Shown here piece by piece: positions 44,373 through 55,149 of a stretch of 64,000 nucleotides of DNA; the first letter of the stretch is position 1; each line of letters opens with the position of its first letter. Position numbers and translations under genes: made by a program. The notes beneath the pieces are model-generated. The model saw only the letters and a program-made list of their open reading frames with translations, searched no databases and had not been told where the DNA came from. The DNA is taken from NCBI GenBank assembly GCA_009760885.1, contig CM019713.1, positions 6,880,266 to 6,944,265 on the forward strand. The letters are read 5' to 3'. The DNA is from Achatina immaculata (taxonomy: Eukaryota > Mollusca > Gastropoda > Stylommatophora > Achatinidae).

Positions 44373-45687
44373 TCTTCTTCTTCTTCGTTCGCTTCTACTA
44401 CCAAAACTGCCCCGTGATTCTCCTGAATTTATTCCTGTGGTCCTCGATAGGTCCCATGGCCCCCCTGTGGTCCCCGAAAGGACCACACGAGATCCACGAG
44501 AGGACCACAAGTGGTTCAAAGTATCGCAGGTCTTGAGCCTGTATTCTTGGTGGGTCTCAGAAGCAGGAATGTGTGACACCGTGGTTTTCGTTGCACCAGT
44601 TTAATCTAGAGTTGGACTTTCTCACCGGAAAACCTCGACGTGTTTTGGGATACATGTGTAGCCCCGCCGGGTGAGAGGTGGTTGCCCATCCAGTCCAGCA
44701 TTGGACTTTCTCACCGGAAAACCTCAGCGTGATTAGGATATGCATACATCCCCGCCTGGTGAGAGATGGTTGCTTGTCTGGACTCCACTGGTCTAGTGTC
44801 TCCGACTTCAGCATTTTGTGGTCGTGGACAGAGCTTTTGTCCAGGAGGACGTATCCTCGCCACTAGTAAGTTTCACCCCTGGGTTGAGCCGGTTTAGGCA
44901 TATTATCCCAGTATGGGCGTGTTTAGGAATTGAACGACCTCTAGAGCGGAGGTACCGTGACATGAGTAGCCATCAAGTTTCACCCCTTGTTTAAGCCGGT
45001 TTAGGCATACTTCTTCAGTATGGGCGTATATCGGACGTGAACGAACTCTAGAGCAGAGGTGCTGTGATATGAGTAGCTCTTGCCACGAGACCCTGTACAT
45101 ACCGATTAAGCTTCACTTTATCCTTTCCTTCACCTTTTCACATCGGCGCCGCACGGCAACCCTAATTTCTTTTCGAATTTTCTTCACTGGCCGGGAAGAG
45201 TTTCATTCCACGCGCAGCATCCGAAGAATCTCGTAAGCAGTGTCTTAACCTCTGGTTTAAGCCGGTTCATGCATTTCGCCCGATATGAGTGCACATAGGA
45301 CGTGGCCGACCTCCAGACCGGAGGTGCCGTGATTTGATTGCTATTTACTTCGCTTAATCCTTTCTTTCACCTTTTCCAGTGATGCCGCGCGGCAACCCCA
45401 TTCGCACCTTTCTTCACTGGCCGGGAGGAGCCCCACTCCACGTACGGCAGCTGAAGAATTTCGCCAGCAGCGGTAGATGAGCTACCAAACATGATTCTAA
45501 TCTACCCGAAGCGTCTGGTTATCAGGCGCCAAATATTCGTCTTCACCCCTTCTCCTGTCAGATTAAACAGTTCTGTCACGAGAAGGCCAGAGATGGACTT
45601 GACTATCAGAGGCTATTTCAGACGCACGCCATTAGTGTGGAGAGTGTATCCCCACCCCACCTCCGGCTATAACATACCTTAGAACCT
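44373..45687 (-). mobile_element. Element E, copy 2, full length with TSD
   Basis: 1315 bp. A 10-bp TSD with one mismatch flanks it: GAGCATGAAT at 44363-44372 and GAACATGAAT at 45688-45697. It has the same order of modules as E1: (CTT)n, CGTTCGC, nested hairpin, two TTGGACTTTCTCAC units, GCCGGTTTAGGCAT units, two large GGCCGGGA units, and the CCTTAGAACCT end. It has one GCCGGTTTAGGCAT unit fewer than E1 and no coding capacity. Confidence 0.85.
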
Positions 45688-45889
45688 GAACATGAATAAA
45701 TATTACACGCATTTTTTGTTAAACATAGATTTTAAATAAACATTAAGAAATGCATGTACGGTATAGTTATTCATTGTTAGCTCCGATCTGAATGATTACT
45801 GATTCTCCAGCGTAGTTCCTACGTAATCCTTGCTGATCTTAAATTTCTTCAATTCTTGTCTCAAATCAACATTAAAATTAGCATTTAAA

Positions 45890-46196
45890 TACTTTCTTAT
45901 TACCTGGCGGCCTGATTGACTGAGTAGGCTTAGGTCTACTAATCCGGTGGTACCTGGTTTGAAGTTCCAGCAATGGGGGTTTTTTTTTCTTCTTTTTCCT
46001 GGTAGCACCACGGCAAAAAAGGCCCCCGGGGTTCACCCAGCCTCTAACAATTGGTACCAGAGAAATCTGGGAAGGTAAACGTGGTCAGTCGTAATACTGA
46101 CCACATCAGACTCTCGTGTCCCGAAGGTCTTGGAAATACAGTATCCCCAATATGCCTTAATGCCATGGAAATGGGAATTTTACCTTTACCTTCTTA
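45890..46196 (+). mobile_element. SINE S2
   Basis: The best copy of the SINE. The tRNA-like head has an A-box-like GACTGAGTAGGCTTAGG and a B-box-like GGTTTGAAGTTCC. A T-rich spacer and a body with ACCAGAGAAATCTGGG and CGTAATACTGACCACATCA follow, with a TTTTACCTTTACCTT end. Pol III transcription is inferred from the head. Confidence 0.75.
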
Positions 46197-46284
46197 TTAA
46201 AATACACGCACAAAATCTTTCTTACAAGGAGGATGTAAGCACTTTAAAGAAGCTTAGAGTTCAATTTTCTCTCTCTCTCTCTCT

Positions 46285-46438
46285 CTTTTTTAAGTTTTAA
46301 TCTGATCTTTGTAAAAGGCTTTTGTCGAAATACTGGATATGTGTATGTTCATTTGTATGTACTCATCTTCCTGTATGCCGTTCTTGTTTCTGCCCAATTT
46401 CCTCGCTCTTTCTATCTTTTTGTAAAACTGAAGCCTGT
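46285..46438 (+). mobile_element. Repeat H, copy 3
   Basis: Shows TGTAAAAGGCTTTTGTCG, a GTATGTTCATTTGTATG phrase, the CTTTCTATCTTTTTGTAAAA phrase and no coding. Abuts LINE D copy 2. Confidence 0.65.
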
Positions 46439-46439
46439 C

Positions 46440-46640
46440 TTACATCCTTCCCGTGCCGTTAAACGTCACATAGGGCTCGCGTGGCAGTTCGCCAACTTTT
46501 CTAGTTTTCGTCTAACTTTTTAAACTCATCAAGGAATTCTATGCTCACTAAACTGGCCTCTCTTAACAACGTCCTCTAGAGTTTCATGTGGTTGACCTCA
46601 TTTTCTTCGGCCTGTTGTGCTGCATTTGATATGAACCATA
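46440..46640 (-). mobile_element. LINE D, copy 2, 3' fragment
   Basis: Minus-strand match to the end of LINE D (ATCCTTCCCGTGCCGTTAAA at 46442, then CACATAGGGCTCGC). Diverged, frame lost. Confidence 0.7.
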
Positions 46641-46779
46641 TACCTCTGCTTAATTCATTACCTGAACCATTTTTCTTCTCTCCTAATCATATTGGCGCAC
46701 TCAGGGGATACAATTCAGTTTCAGCAAAATATTTCATGGTGATCTCCCCTATTATTACAATAACACTAGCAGTCAACAT

Positions 46780-46900
46780 TGGCTCTATTTCTTCGTCCTG
46801 TATGCTTTTGTATGATGAAGGCTCACGCCGAAACGTCACAACTTTGTAGTCGTTAAGTAACAAAGCTGTTCCTACTTTTTTTCCTAGCTTAAACATTAGC
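46780..46900 (+). mobile_element. Repeat K, copy 1, ribozyme-like core
   Basis: Contains TGATGAAGGCTCACGCCGAA followed by ACGTC, then GCTGTTCCTACTTTTT. Such a GATGA-stem-GAAA-GTC order recalls the minimal hammerhead motifs reported in Penelope-like elements, but the first base of the CTGATGA box is changed here. A related stretch lies at about 56725-56830. Confidence 0.35.
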
Positions 46901-48247
46901 TTTTGTTCACTACAATCAACAGAACTGACTGATACAGAATTCCTTGCCTACGTTCATATTTATGAATGTTTGAAATTCACAATAAGAATCTGAAAGCTGA
47001 AGTATTTAAGCGGTCACACTTCGCAACAATTTTTGTGTGTTGCTGGTGTCAATCATTTGCTGATCAGTGTCTGCTTGGATTGAGTTGTTAATAATTCTTC
47101 TTTCTGTAACATCCAAAGAGATCCTATTGCATACACAGTTTACAGTGAAGAAAGTTCCAGTGACTATCAAGTGATAATCAGTTTGTCCATCTTTCTTACA
47201 AGGAAGATACCAAAAGAGCTACATGTATCCTTTGCTCCATGTCACTTTTTTTTAGTCCGTCAAGTATATTTTTTGGTCTTTCTATGTTCCACCACTTTCC
47301 CCTATTGTCACCGTGTTCTGGGTTTGCTTCTTCTCAAAAAATGTCTTACAATCTGGAATGCTATGTTCTGAATTTTGCCACTTTTCTTGGCATTCTCATC
47401 ATTTTCTTTATGAACCACATCACTGTTTCGAGCAAATGTTACTCTTCCTGACCATTTTCCTAACTTTATATACACCCACTCACTTTTTGTCTCCCTTCAT
47501 TATCACGTGACAGAATGGCCAGGCAAGAGGTTCTCTCCCTTATTTATTTTCTCTTATCACAACTCTGAACTCGACTTTTCAAAAAATTCTGGTCCCAGTA
47601 CTTGGTTATAATAGTTTTTTTTACTTATGAATCAGACTTGATGGTTCATTTTATACTCTTCTTCTCAACTGAGTTCTAGCCAGTCATTTCACTTTAAGAG
47701 AAACAAAAGTATCACACATTTGATTCTCTTTTGGACTCTTGTAAATGCCAGTCTATTACACAAGCCACTTTATGCTACATTACCATAATATTTCACATCA
47801 GCCTTCTCTCACTGTTATCAGATTTCTTACATCTTATGAGATCAAGATATACTCCAGGAATTTTTTTTTTTTTTAGTTTCTGTTCATTAAGGAAGCTGTC
47901 TTGATAAAAGCATGCAAGATGAAGCACTTAAGAAAAATGGTAAACGAGACAAGATGGAACCAAATGTGAAATAAAATAACCTGGCAAATTGTGGAAACAC
48001 CTGTCAAGGACTGCATCAAAAACTGGAGAATTAAGTGATTCCGGCATTTGATATGTGTGAATACAGACCCAGCAGCATGCACATACAACTGGAAAACACC
48101 TGGATATAGGGTACAAGGATGACCACAAATAACACGGATAGATGGGGTGAAAGACGGGCAGGAAACATGACATGACAGCAACCCAGGGCCATCACCTTGC
48201 TCTGGGCCAGTATCTGAAACTCCTTTTGATGCTAACGGCATAAGTAA
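46901..48247. other. No gene recognised
   Basis: AT-rich, with low-complexity T and CT runs. Open frames here lack any motif. Confidence 0.4.
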
Positions 48248-48261
48248 ACTGATAAGATGAA

Positions 48262-49231
48262 GTGGGGAAGCTGTATGTGGACAATCATAATCACAGCCCT
48301 GCAGAACATATGGAAATCCAAATAAGCCGAGGGTGAAAAAAAAAAAAAGATATTTAAAAGTAACACCTTAAATGTATTACTCTATGGAAGTGAATGCTGG
48401 AAAACCACCAAAACTATCTTATATCCTTCCCGTGCCGTTAAACATCACATAGGGCTCGCAAAGTAGTTCGCCAATTTTTCCTGTCTTCGGCAAGTCTTTC
48501 AACCTCATCAAAGGATTTTATGCCTGTTAATTTGGCCTCTCTTAATAATGTCGTCTTCAGAGTTTCACGCGGTCTGCTTTTTCTTCGGCCTGTTGTGTTC
48601 CACTTGATAGCTTGTTTTGGGATTCTCTGCTCATTTCTTCTCATCAAGTGACCAACATATGTCCATCTCCTTTTCCTGATCACCCATGAGAATGGCTGTT
48701 GTTCAGTCATCTGTCTTATCTCTGCACTGTTCTTGAATTCATTCCACTTGATGCTGAGTATTTTCCTTAGGCATTTGTTTTCAAAAGAGTCAAAAATTTC
48801 TTTTCTATTTCTTTAGTTGTTTTCCAGCTTTTGCATGCATAAATGAGGGTAGATATTACATTTGAATTGAATAGTCTTAATTTGGTTTTACCAAAACTAT
48901 GGAAAACAAAAATTTTTTCCAGACTAAATGTTTACGAAGGATTAGAAGAACATTTTGGCAAACACCGCAAGAAATAACACTTTGCTGGCAGAAATGATGA
49001 AAAATGTACTGACATCATTTATTGAGGAAAGACACTGGCAGTGGTTGGGACATGTGCTCTGGAGACGTTAAAAAAAACAGAACTGATGCAGACACCACAG
49101 CAAAACAGAAGTAAGGACAGACTAATGCAGACATGGTAAAACACAGAGAGGATGCTGAGCAATAGATGCTTCACCTTCACAAGAACAAAGAACAGTATTT
49201 GTGGACAAATACATGCCTTGGACTCTTAATG
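48262..49231 (+). mobile_element. RTE-like LINE, old copy A4, split by LINE D
   Basis: A diverged 3' part of family A. 48295-48415 corresponds to A1 about 4140-4245 (TACTCTATGGAAGTGAATGC). 48890-49225 corresponds to A1 about 4245-4625, including GTGGTTGGGACATGTGCTC. A 14-bp exact direct repeat, ACTGATAAGATGAA, lies at 48248-48261 and 49232-49245 and fits a TSD. LINE D copy 3 is inserted at 48418-48889. Frames are destroyed. Confidence 0.7.
48418..48889 (-). mobile_element. LINE D, copy 3, inserted in A4
   Basis: A 472-bp, 5'-truncated copy flanked by an 11-bp TSD, ACCAAAACTAT (48407-48417 and 48890-48900). The minus strand encodes KRRWTYVGHLMRRNEQRIPKQ and AEDRKNWRTTLRAL (48710-48438). The 3' end reads CACGGGAAGGATATAAG. 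Confidence 0.9.
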
Positions 49232-49245
49232 ACTGATAAGATGAA

Positions 49246-49995
49246 AGAGGGAGGTGGAGATGTGGATAATGAAGCACATGACAAAGTTTGTTGGACAATT
49301 CAAAGGAAAATGGAGAGGAGGGGTGAAAGAAAATGTCCCAATCTGACTAATGGCACTACAGAATGAAACACTAAGGACCAAGCAAGCTACAGGAACACAT
49401 TCACGAATGATGTTCTGTGTGGCATGTAATGAATGAGCATCTGGGTAGCAGAATCTATAACGCAAAGTTTTTCAGAATTCAGGGAAACAACAACAAAATC
49501 TGAATCATCCTGAGAGCAGTCAAGGCACAGCTTGTGGACACCTCACTCACAGGTGGAATACAAGCCACAGAATCCTAGAAAATGAGTTGTCATGAACTAG
49601 AACTGACATAAAGCATGGTGCTGTCAGTGGCAACTTCTTATATGTCACAGCTAAGTGCTTTTTTTTTCAAATTTAATCTATTTGTTGCATATCATTCATG
49701 TGAATTTATATATTTAGTCATATGTACTTATACCCAAATTATTCATGCGACGAAGAGCGCAACCTGGCTAATCGGAATGGGGTTTAATCATGGTGATGGA
49801 GCCTGCCAATAAGTCTGACCAAGACATCACAACTTTTCTCCCAATTTGATGCAACACACTTTTTAATCACAATTTTTATGGATGACATCAGCTGCTAAGA
49901 ACATCCACTCACATTTCCTGTAACACAACAGCAACAGCTAAAATATTATAAACACAAATTTATGCATGTAAACAGATTAAAAAAAAACACCAGAA
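49246..49995. other. No gene recognised; repeat L copy
   Basis: About 80 bp at 49625-49715 (GTCACAGCTAAGTGCTTTTT, then a TTTGTTGCATATCATTCATG phrase) match 56640-56720. Otherwise nothing supported. Confidence 0.45.
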
Positions 49996-49999
49996 TAAA

Positions 50000-50312
50000 T
50001 CACACACACAAAAAAAATGTTTATTACACACTTAAACTGATGAGAACCATGATGCTGCTTCCACCCAACTATAAATAACACACATAAATGATGATACGCG
50101 TATTTTTTTACAAGTTCATAAAGAGACAGAAAGAAAACAATGTTTTAAAAAAATCCAGGGAGGAGAACAAGGCTAAGCAGATTCTGGTTGTTCTGTGCCA
50201 TTGGATGACTCTGCCTCTGTTGAATCTGTTTTCACTTTCTTGTTTGGGGTTTCACCTTTGGCCTCATCATCTTGGCTTTCTGCAGATCGTTTCTCAGCCG
50301 TGTTCTCTGCCT
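50000..50312 (-). CDS. Host gene, last exon with 3' UTR
   Basis: Terminal exon of a spliced gene, with coding at 50173-50312. The acceptor is excellent: a pyrimidine-rich tract then GCACTTTGCAG just above 50312. The reading frame enters in phase 1 and gives ENTAEKRSAESQDDEAKG, then TPNKKVKTDSTEAESS, ending with TAG at 50173-50175. It is acidic with a short basic PNKKVK patch that could be a nuclear signal. The 3' UTR is about 150-170 bases and has AATAAA at 50020-50025. The protein family is not recognised. Confidence 0.7.
50020..50025 (-). terminator. Poly(A) signal AATAAA
   Basis: AATAAA on the minus strand about 150 bases after the TAG, followed by a T-rich then GT-rich stretch, as expected for cleavage and polyadenylation near 49990-50010. 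Confidence 0.65.
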
Positions 50313-50707
50313 CTGCAAAGTGCAGGAAAAAAATGCATATGGTTTTAGTGCGTTGTACTGAATAGCTACATATTATAGTAACATACTGATCCATTAAATT
50401 AATAAGAATTGTTTACTGTGGATTTTATCTCAATTACATTCAGATCTGTGGAATAAAATGAATTTTATCATTTATGAAGGAAACAAAACTTATAAGAATA
50501 AAAAAAACTGAACTAAAAGTCAAGGATTTAGCTCCCCAACTTCATAACCCTGCTGTAAAAAAAAAACATCCAAAAACTTTGCTATGACACTGTAACCACT
50601 CATCTGGGAGTATTTTTCACTCAGAACTTTTTATATCACCAAGAAAATTTATTTTTACAGTGTACGGTAAGTTTGGTTATTGGTTAGTTATTAAAAAAAA
50701 TGGTTAC

Positions 50708-50867
50708 CCGTCTTTGATTCTACATCTCCTGATCCTGCGTTATCATTTGTGTTTACTTCCTCGCTAGCCTCTTCAGATTTATCTTCTTCTTTTTCTGTTG
50801 TTTTGTTGTCACTTTCTTTTGTTGTTTTGTTGTCACTTTCTTCTGTTGTTTTGTTGTCCCCATCAGC
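50708..50867 (-). CDS. Host gene, acidic repeat exon
   Basis: A 160-bp internal exon. The acceptor TGTCATAG precedes GCTGATGGG and the donor is ACGG/GTAACC. Phase 0 in and 1 out agree with both neighbours. It encodes three short repeats of the type SDNKTTEE/KE and then EKEEDKSEEASEEVN. It is low-complexity, strongly acidic and probably disordered. A chromatin or nuclear role would fit the composition, but nothing proves it. Confidence 0.68.
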
Positions 50868-51009
50868 CTATGACAGAAAAATGGAATTAGTCATGTTAAC
50901 AAGTACTAACAAAGAAACAATTTTTTCTCCCAAATGAAAACACCATGAAGTTCAAAGTTGAAAATTCAGACTTAGGCTTCACTGCTTTTGGGAGAACCAT
51001 ATATGCTCT

Positions 51010-51310
51010 GCCACATCCATCCAAGAGTATGTTTGCTAATAGTTCCTGTCAAATATTGGTTGTTTACAATGCGTTTTCTACCACAATCTGAATTTCCTGC
51101 CAGCACCTTTAATTTGTCCTAGCTCCATCAATCTCTTCAGACCTACACTGTTCTACCAATTGTATCCAATACAGTTGAGCAACGTCCCCTTGTCCATTGT
51201 CAGTCTGCCATTTATTTTAGCTTGTCCAGCAAATCTATCTGCTATATCATTGCCATGTACTCCTACATGATCTGGGCAGTAAAGCCACGTTAGGCTTATC
51301 ACTACTGACC
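51010..51310 (-). pseudogene. LINE RNase H fragment in intron (label N)
   Basis: The minus strand reads LTWLYCPDHVGVHGNDIADR followed by FAGQAK. This is the C-terminal His/Asp part of LINE-type RNase H (compare LINE B HCGIPGNEKADHLAK). Downstream codons are still readable to about 51010 with few stops. No reverse transcriptase is attached. It belongs to another I-group family than B. Confidence 0.6.
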
Positions 51311-51504
51311 ATGAAAGGCAGAAACAATAACAACATAGTTCTTAATGCCGATGCAGGGTAAATCTTACAAGTATTACTTCAGAAATGACTTATTAATTTA
51401 GCAACCTATGATACCAAACAAAGTGGTTCTATTCTGCCACATAAGTACTCTGGTACATTTGTATTAAATATCTATATCTTCCTAGACCTGAAGGTAGACC
51501 TGAG

Positions 51505-51765
51505 GGTGATGTGATGAGTATCATAAGTCCTTCCACCAGCTGGATTAACTGAAGCAACTTGAGCTGGTTGGTGATGTGATGAGTATCATAAGTCCTTCCA
51601 CCAGCTGGATTAACTGAAGCAACTTGAGCTGGTTGGTGATGTGATGAGTATCATAAGTCCTTCCACCAGCTGGATTAACTGAAGCAACTTGAGCTGGTTG
51701 GTGATGTGATGAGTATCATAAGTCCTTCCACCAGCTGGATTAACTGAAGCAACTTGAGCTGGGTT
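51505..51765 (+). repeat. 65-bp tandem repeat, four copies
   Basis: Four nearly identical 65-bp units (starts spaced exactly 65: 51521, 51586, 51651, 51716 for TCATAAGTCC). Lies in the host-gene intron and, being almost identical, looks recent. Confidence 0.97.
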
Positions 51766-51857
51766 TTAACAACAAACCACATAAGACACAGCACATTAAC
51801 CATTATGCATATTCTGATTTGTTACCATCTGTGTCAAAAATTTCTTTACAAACATGA

Positions 51858-52155
51858 CTCATTCATTCATTTGCATGTACCTTGCGGAACTTTGCCTCCT
51901 AACAGAACTCTGGTAGGCCTCTTGGTTGTAAGCAAGATGCCCTGCTGCTGATGCATCCATTTGCAGATCATCAACAATGTCTTGCAACCATCTTCGCCTT
52001 GGTCTTCCTCTCTTTCTTTTTCCCATTATGTACCCTTCCAAGACAGTCTTCTCTAAATTATCATGACGTTTAATGTGTCCAAAATATTTAAGTTTTCTTT
52101 GTTTAATCCTCTGTACTAGCCAACCTTCTTCAATATTAAGTTATTGTAGTATGGA
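51858..52155 (-). mobile_element. LINE C, copy 4, 3' fragment
   Basis: The minus strand encodes EGYIMGKRKRGRPRRRWLQD followed by IVDDLQMD, with a (GAAT)n tail at about 51858-51872. It joins element E copy 3 near 52155. Confidence 0.85.
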
Positions 52156-52897
52156 TTCTATAGCGGAGGTGGCATGACATGCATAGCCATCAAGTTTCAC
52201 CCCCTGGTGTATGCCGGTTTGTGCATATTTCACCAGTGTAGGTGTATTTCGGATGTAGCTGGCCTCTAAAGCAGAGGTGCCGTGGTATGTGTAGCTATCG
52301 CAGCGATACTACTGGACATACCGATTAAACTTCACTTTACCCTTTCCTTCACCTTTTCACATCGGCGCCGCACAGCAAACCTTTCCTTCTTTTCCGCAGT
52401 TTCTTCCTTGAGTAGGAGGAGCTTCATTCCACGCATGGCACCTGAAGAGTCTCACCAGCAGTGTCTTAACCTATGGTTTAAGCCGGTTCAGGCATTTCGC
52501 CCAATATGAGTGCACTTAGGACATGGCCGACCTCAAGACCAGAGGTGCCATGATTTGACTGTTTGCTTTGTTTTATCCTTTCTACCACCATTTCCGCAGT
52601 TGTGCAGTGTGGCAACCCCATTTGCACCTTTCTTCTTTGGCTGGGAGGAGCACCGCTCCACACACGGCAGCTGAAGAATCTCGCTAGTAGCAGTAGATGA
52701 GGTACCAAACGTGCCTTTCATCTACCCTAATTGTCTGGTTTTCTGGCGCCAGATGTTCACTTCGGTGTCAGTTTAAACAGTTCTGCCACGAGAAAGTCAG
52801 GAGCTGGACTTGACTACCAGAGGCTATTTGAGATGCACGCCGTTGAAGCGGAGAGCGAATTCTCCACCCCACCTCCGGCAATAACAGTCCTTAGAAC
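52156..52897 (-). mobile_element. Element E, copy 3, tail missing
   Basis: Contains two GCCGGTTT-type units, both large GGCCGGGA-type units and the CCTTAGAACCT end. It lacks the hairpin and (GAA)n part. The loss is at the tail side, which ordinary 5' truncation does not explain, so a later deletion with LINE C copy 4 is likely. Confidence 0.8.
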
Positions 52898-53131
52898 CTT
52901 AGCCAGGTTAAACTTGCTGGGGGTGGTGCTGGTGTACCAACAGGTGTGACAGGGTCTTGGTCAGCTATGAGATGCCAAATGCTAAATTAGACTTTGCCCC
53001 AATCATGAATAATAAAAACAGCAAAAGATAAAAAAAATGATAAAGAAGGGAGTGTTTAGTCCAGAAAATCTTACTAAGCATTCATGCTGGTCACTGGATT
53101 CTGGAGAAGAAAAAAACCTGTCAAAACCACC

Positions 53132-53160
53132 ATAGAGAGAGAGAGAGAGAGAGAGGAGAG
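53132..53160. repeat. (GA)n microsatellite
   Basis: GA run in the host-gene intron. Confidence 0.9.
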
Positions 53161-53344
53161 AGTGTATGTGCATGCTGTATCACAAAAAAAATGGCAACAG
53201 AACAGCCCATTTAAACACCCAGACAGAAGAGACAAATTGTAAAAGATGTCACCCCCTTCCGTATAGACACACTTTCATAACGGATATTAATATCTGCTTG
53301 AAAATAGCTACATAAATAACCAGGAAGAACAAAGATTCTCTTAC

Positions 53345-53435
53345 TTCATCTGATTTTCCCTTCACATCCTCCACTGTTTTTGTTAGAACAGGTTCTGTTG
53401 TGGTTTCTGTTGACTCAACAGCAACCTCTTCATCT
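53345..53435 (-). CDS. Host gene, internal exon
   Basis: A 91-bp exon. The acceptor has a T-rich tract ending TTTCATTTCAG, the donor is GATGAA/GTAAGA. It enters in phase 2 and leaves in phase 0, matching the exon at 50708-50867. It encodes DEEVAVESTETTTEPVLTKT and then VEDVKGKSDE, again acidic and rich in threonine. The upstream exon must end with two codon bases. None was found with confidence, so the protein is incomplete here. Confidence 0.65.
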
Positions 53436-53601
53436 CTGAAATGAAACAGAAAATACAAGAACGTCAGTCATGCACCTGGGTATATGTATTTAATCTTCTC
53501 TTTGCGACAGGGTTCCCATCAAAATGCTGTGTCAGAAAGTGAATTTCATAGGGGTGAGGATACCATACTTTACAGGCTGGTTTTAAAATATAAAAATAAC
53601 T

Positions 53602-53970
53602 CTCTCTGACCCTTAAATGCCCAGGGCACATGGGGCTTTCGCAAGGGTTTTCCACAAATGCCTGTCCTTTGGGCCCCCCCCCCCCCCCACTCTTGCCCAG
53701 GTGAGCCTTCTATTGCTCAACATCCTCTCCGTGTTGTTCTCCGTGTCTAACCTTCATGGGCTCAGTTTCCTGATAAGCATTTCTCCTTTCACCTGCCTTT
53801 ATTTTTCCCCTTGTTTCTGTGGTAGTCTGATGGTTTTTATTACTAGATAGGGTCACTGGCCCTATGTCAAAACCTCTTTAGTCATCTTTTACATTCAAAC
53901 GTGGTAGGGTAAAGTGGTCCTATTCTTTGCTTCCTAGGCATGTGCCCAGGTCCCGGATACCACATGGGGG
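53602..53970 (-). mobile_element. RTE-like LINE, copy A5, internally deleted
   Basis: Only 369 bp but with both family A ends. The 5' leader (53740-53970) is joined to the last part of the coding region and the (GA)n tail (53602-53735). A 10-bp TSD, AAAAATAACT, lies at 53592-53601 and 53971-53980. The deletion joins sequence equal to A1 about 1658 to A1 about 4508. A poly(C) run of about 15 lies at 53676-53690. It sits in or just upstream of host-gene intron sequence. Confidence 0.88.
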
Positions 53971-53980
53971 AAAAATAACT

Positions 53981-54477
53981 AGTGACCTTATGTGTACACA
54001 AACTTAAAACTAAGTAGTTTTATATTAAATAAGTACCATATGCTCTATTCTTTTTTAAAATATGTAAATTTACAATAAGTAGTCCCCTCCTATTTTAATG
54101 GACCAATGGTCTGAGAAATGAAATGTCACGAAGCAGGGATTTTCTGTGTGTGCGCGTGAGTGCGTGCATGAGAGAGTGTTCAGAATCACATGTTAAAATA
54201 AGCCATACAAATGAAACTTCCACAGGATCTTGAAAAAAATCAGCATCAATTATACCAAGTATACCACAAATTATTCTGATTTTAGAAGACAATGTCCCAA
54301 GTTATGTCCCTCCTTACAAACCATATAGAAAAGGAACATTCATATACATGGACAATATAGTTTCACACTCCCCCTCCCTCCCTCCCACAGTTGAGAAGGT
54401 AAATATTTAATATGATAACACCCTACATTTTATATTTATGAAAGCTGCACTTAAGCTGGGAGCATCTGAGTGGCAAA
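53981..54477. other. No gene recognised
   Basis: Probably intron. No supported feature. Confidence 0.4.
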
Positions 54478-54592
54478 ATGGTTGCAGCAGCAGCAGGCCA
54501 TCTTGCTCACAACCGAGAGGCCTACAGGAGTGCTGTTTGGGAGGCAAAGTTCCGCAAGGGACATGCAAAGGAATGAATGAATGAACTAGTCT
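54478..54592 (+). mobile_element. LINE C, copy 5, short 3' end
   Basis: The last 95 bp of LINE C in plus orientation (TTGCTCACAACCGAGAGGCC, then GTTCCGCAAGGGACATGC) and a (GAAT)n tail at 54573-54590. Confidence 0.85.
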
Positions 54593-54816
54593 CTCATGGT
54601 GAAGTTCATAGGTTTGAATCAGGCTGAAGACGCCTCAGTCACCCAGCTGTAGAAATGGGTACCCAACTTCTTCTGAGGCCATAAAATGAAAGGCAGCCAG
54701 GCGTGATACTGATCACATCACCCTCTAGCGTCCTGCCAGGTCAAGGGAAATATGGGCACTAACACATCAACTATGTGCCTCTAAGACATGACAGTTGCCT
54801 TTACCTTTAACCTTAC
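54593..54816 (+). mobile_element. SINE S3, diverged
   Basis: Begins right after the LINE C tail. A B-box-like GGTTTGAATC, then GGCAGCCAGGCGTGATACTG and ATCACATCACC, ending TTGCCTTTACCTTTAACC. Same family or subfamily as S1 and S2. Confidence 0.6.
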
Positions 54817-55149
54817 TTATGTATGTTCATGGACAGGGGGCTCTCTCTAATTATTATTTATCCATATTGTAATAAGCAGGCAGACTGTTTAATGGATCTG
54901 ATAGTCACTCATGTTGATCAATAATCCAGCAGATACCTTCAGTACATTATTTCCTGATAAGATGAAAAATAATGGAACATATGGACTATCAGAGGAGAGG
55001 TTCCCAAACCTTTTTTTCTCCACTCAATTCTGATGCCCACTACTGCTCCCATTTTCCTGGCGCTTCAGAACTGCTACATTCAGGAATATGGGATGCTAAA
55101 ACCACACACTTTGAACCTGAAATCGACTACATTTAATATTCCCTCTACT
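54817..55149. other. No gene recognised
   Basis: A GAGGTTCCCAAACCTTTTT phrase near 54990 resembles hAT transposon ends. Nothing else. Confidence 0.35.

Noticed and set aside
53464..53655. Minus-strand frame with WYPHPYEIHFLTQHFDGNP as an upstream host exon
   Set aside because: It has no usable donor, lies only about 30 bp from the next exon, and overlaps the A5 insertion.
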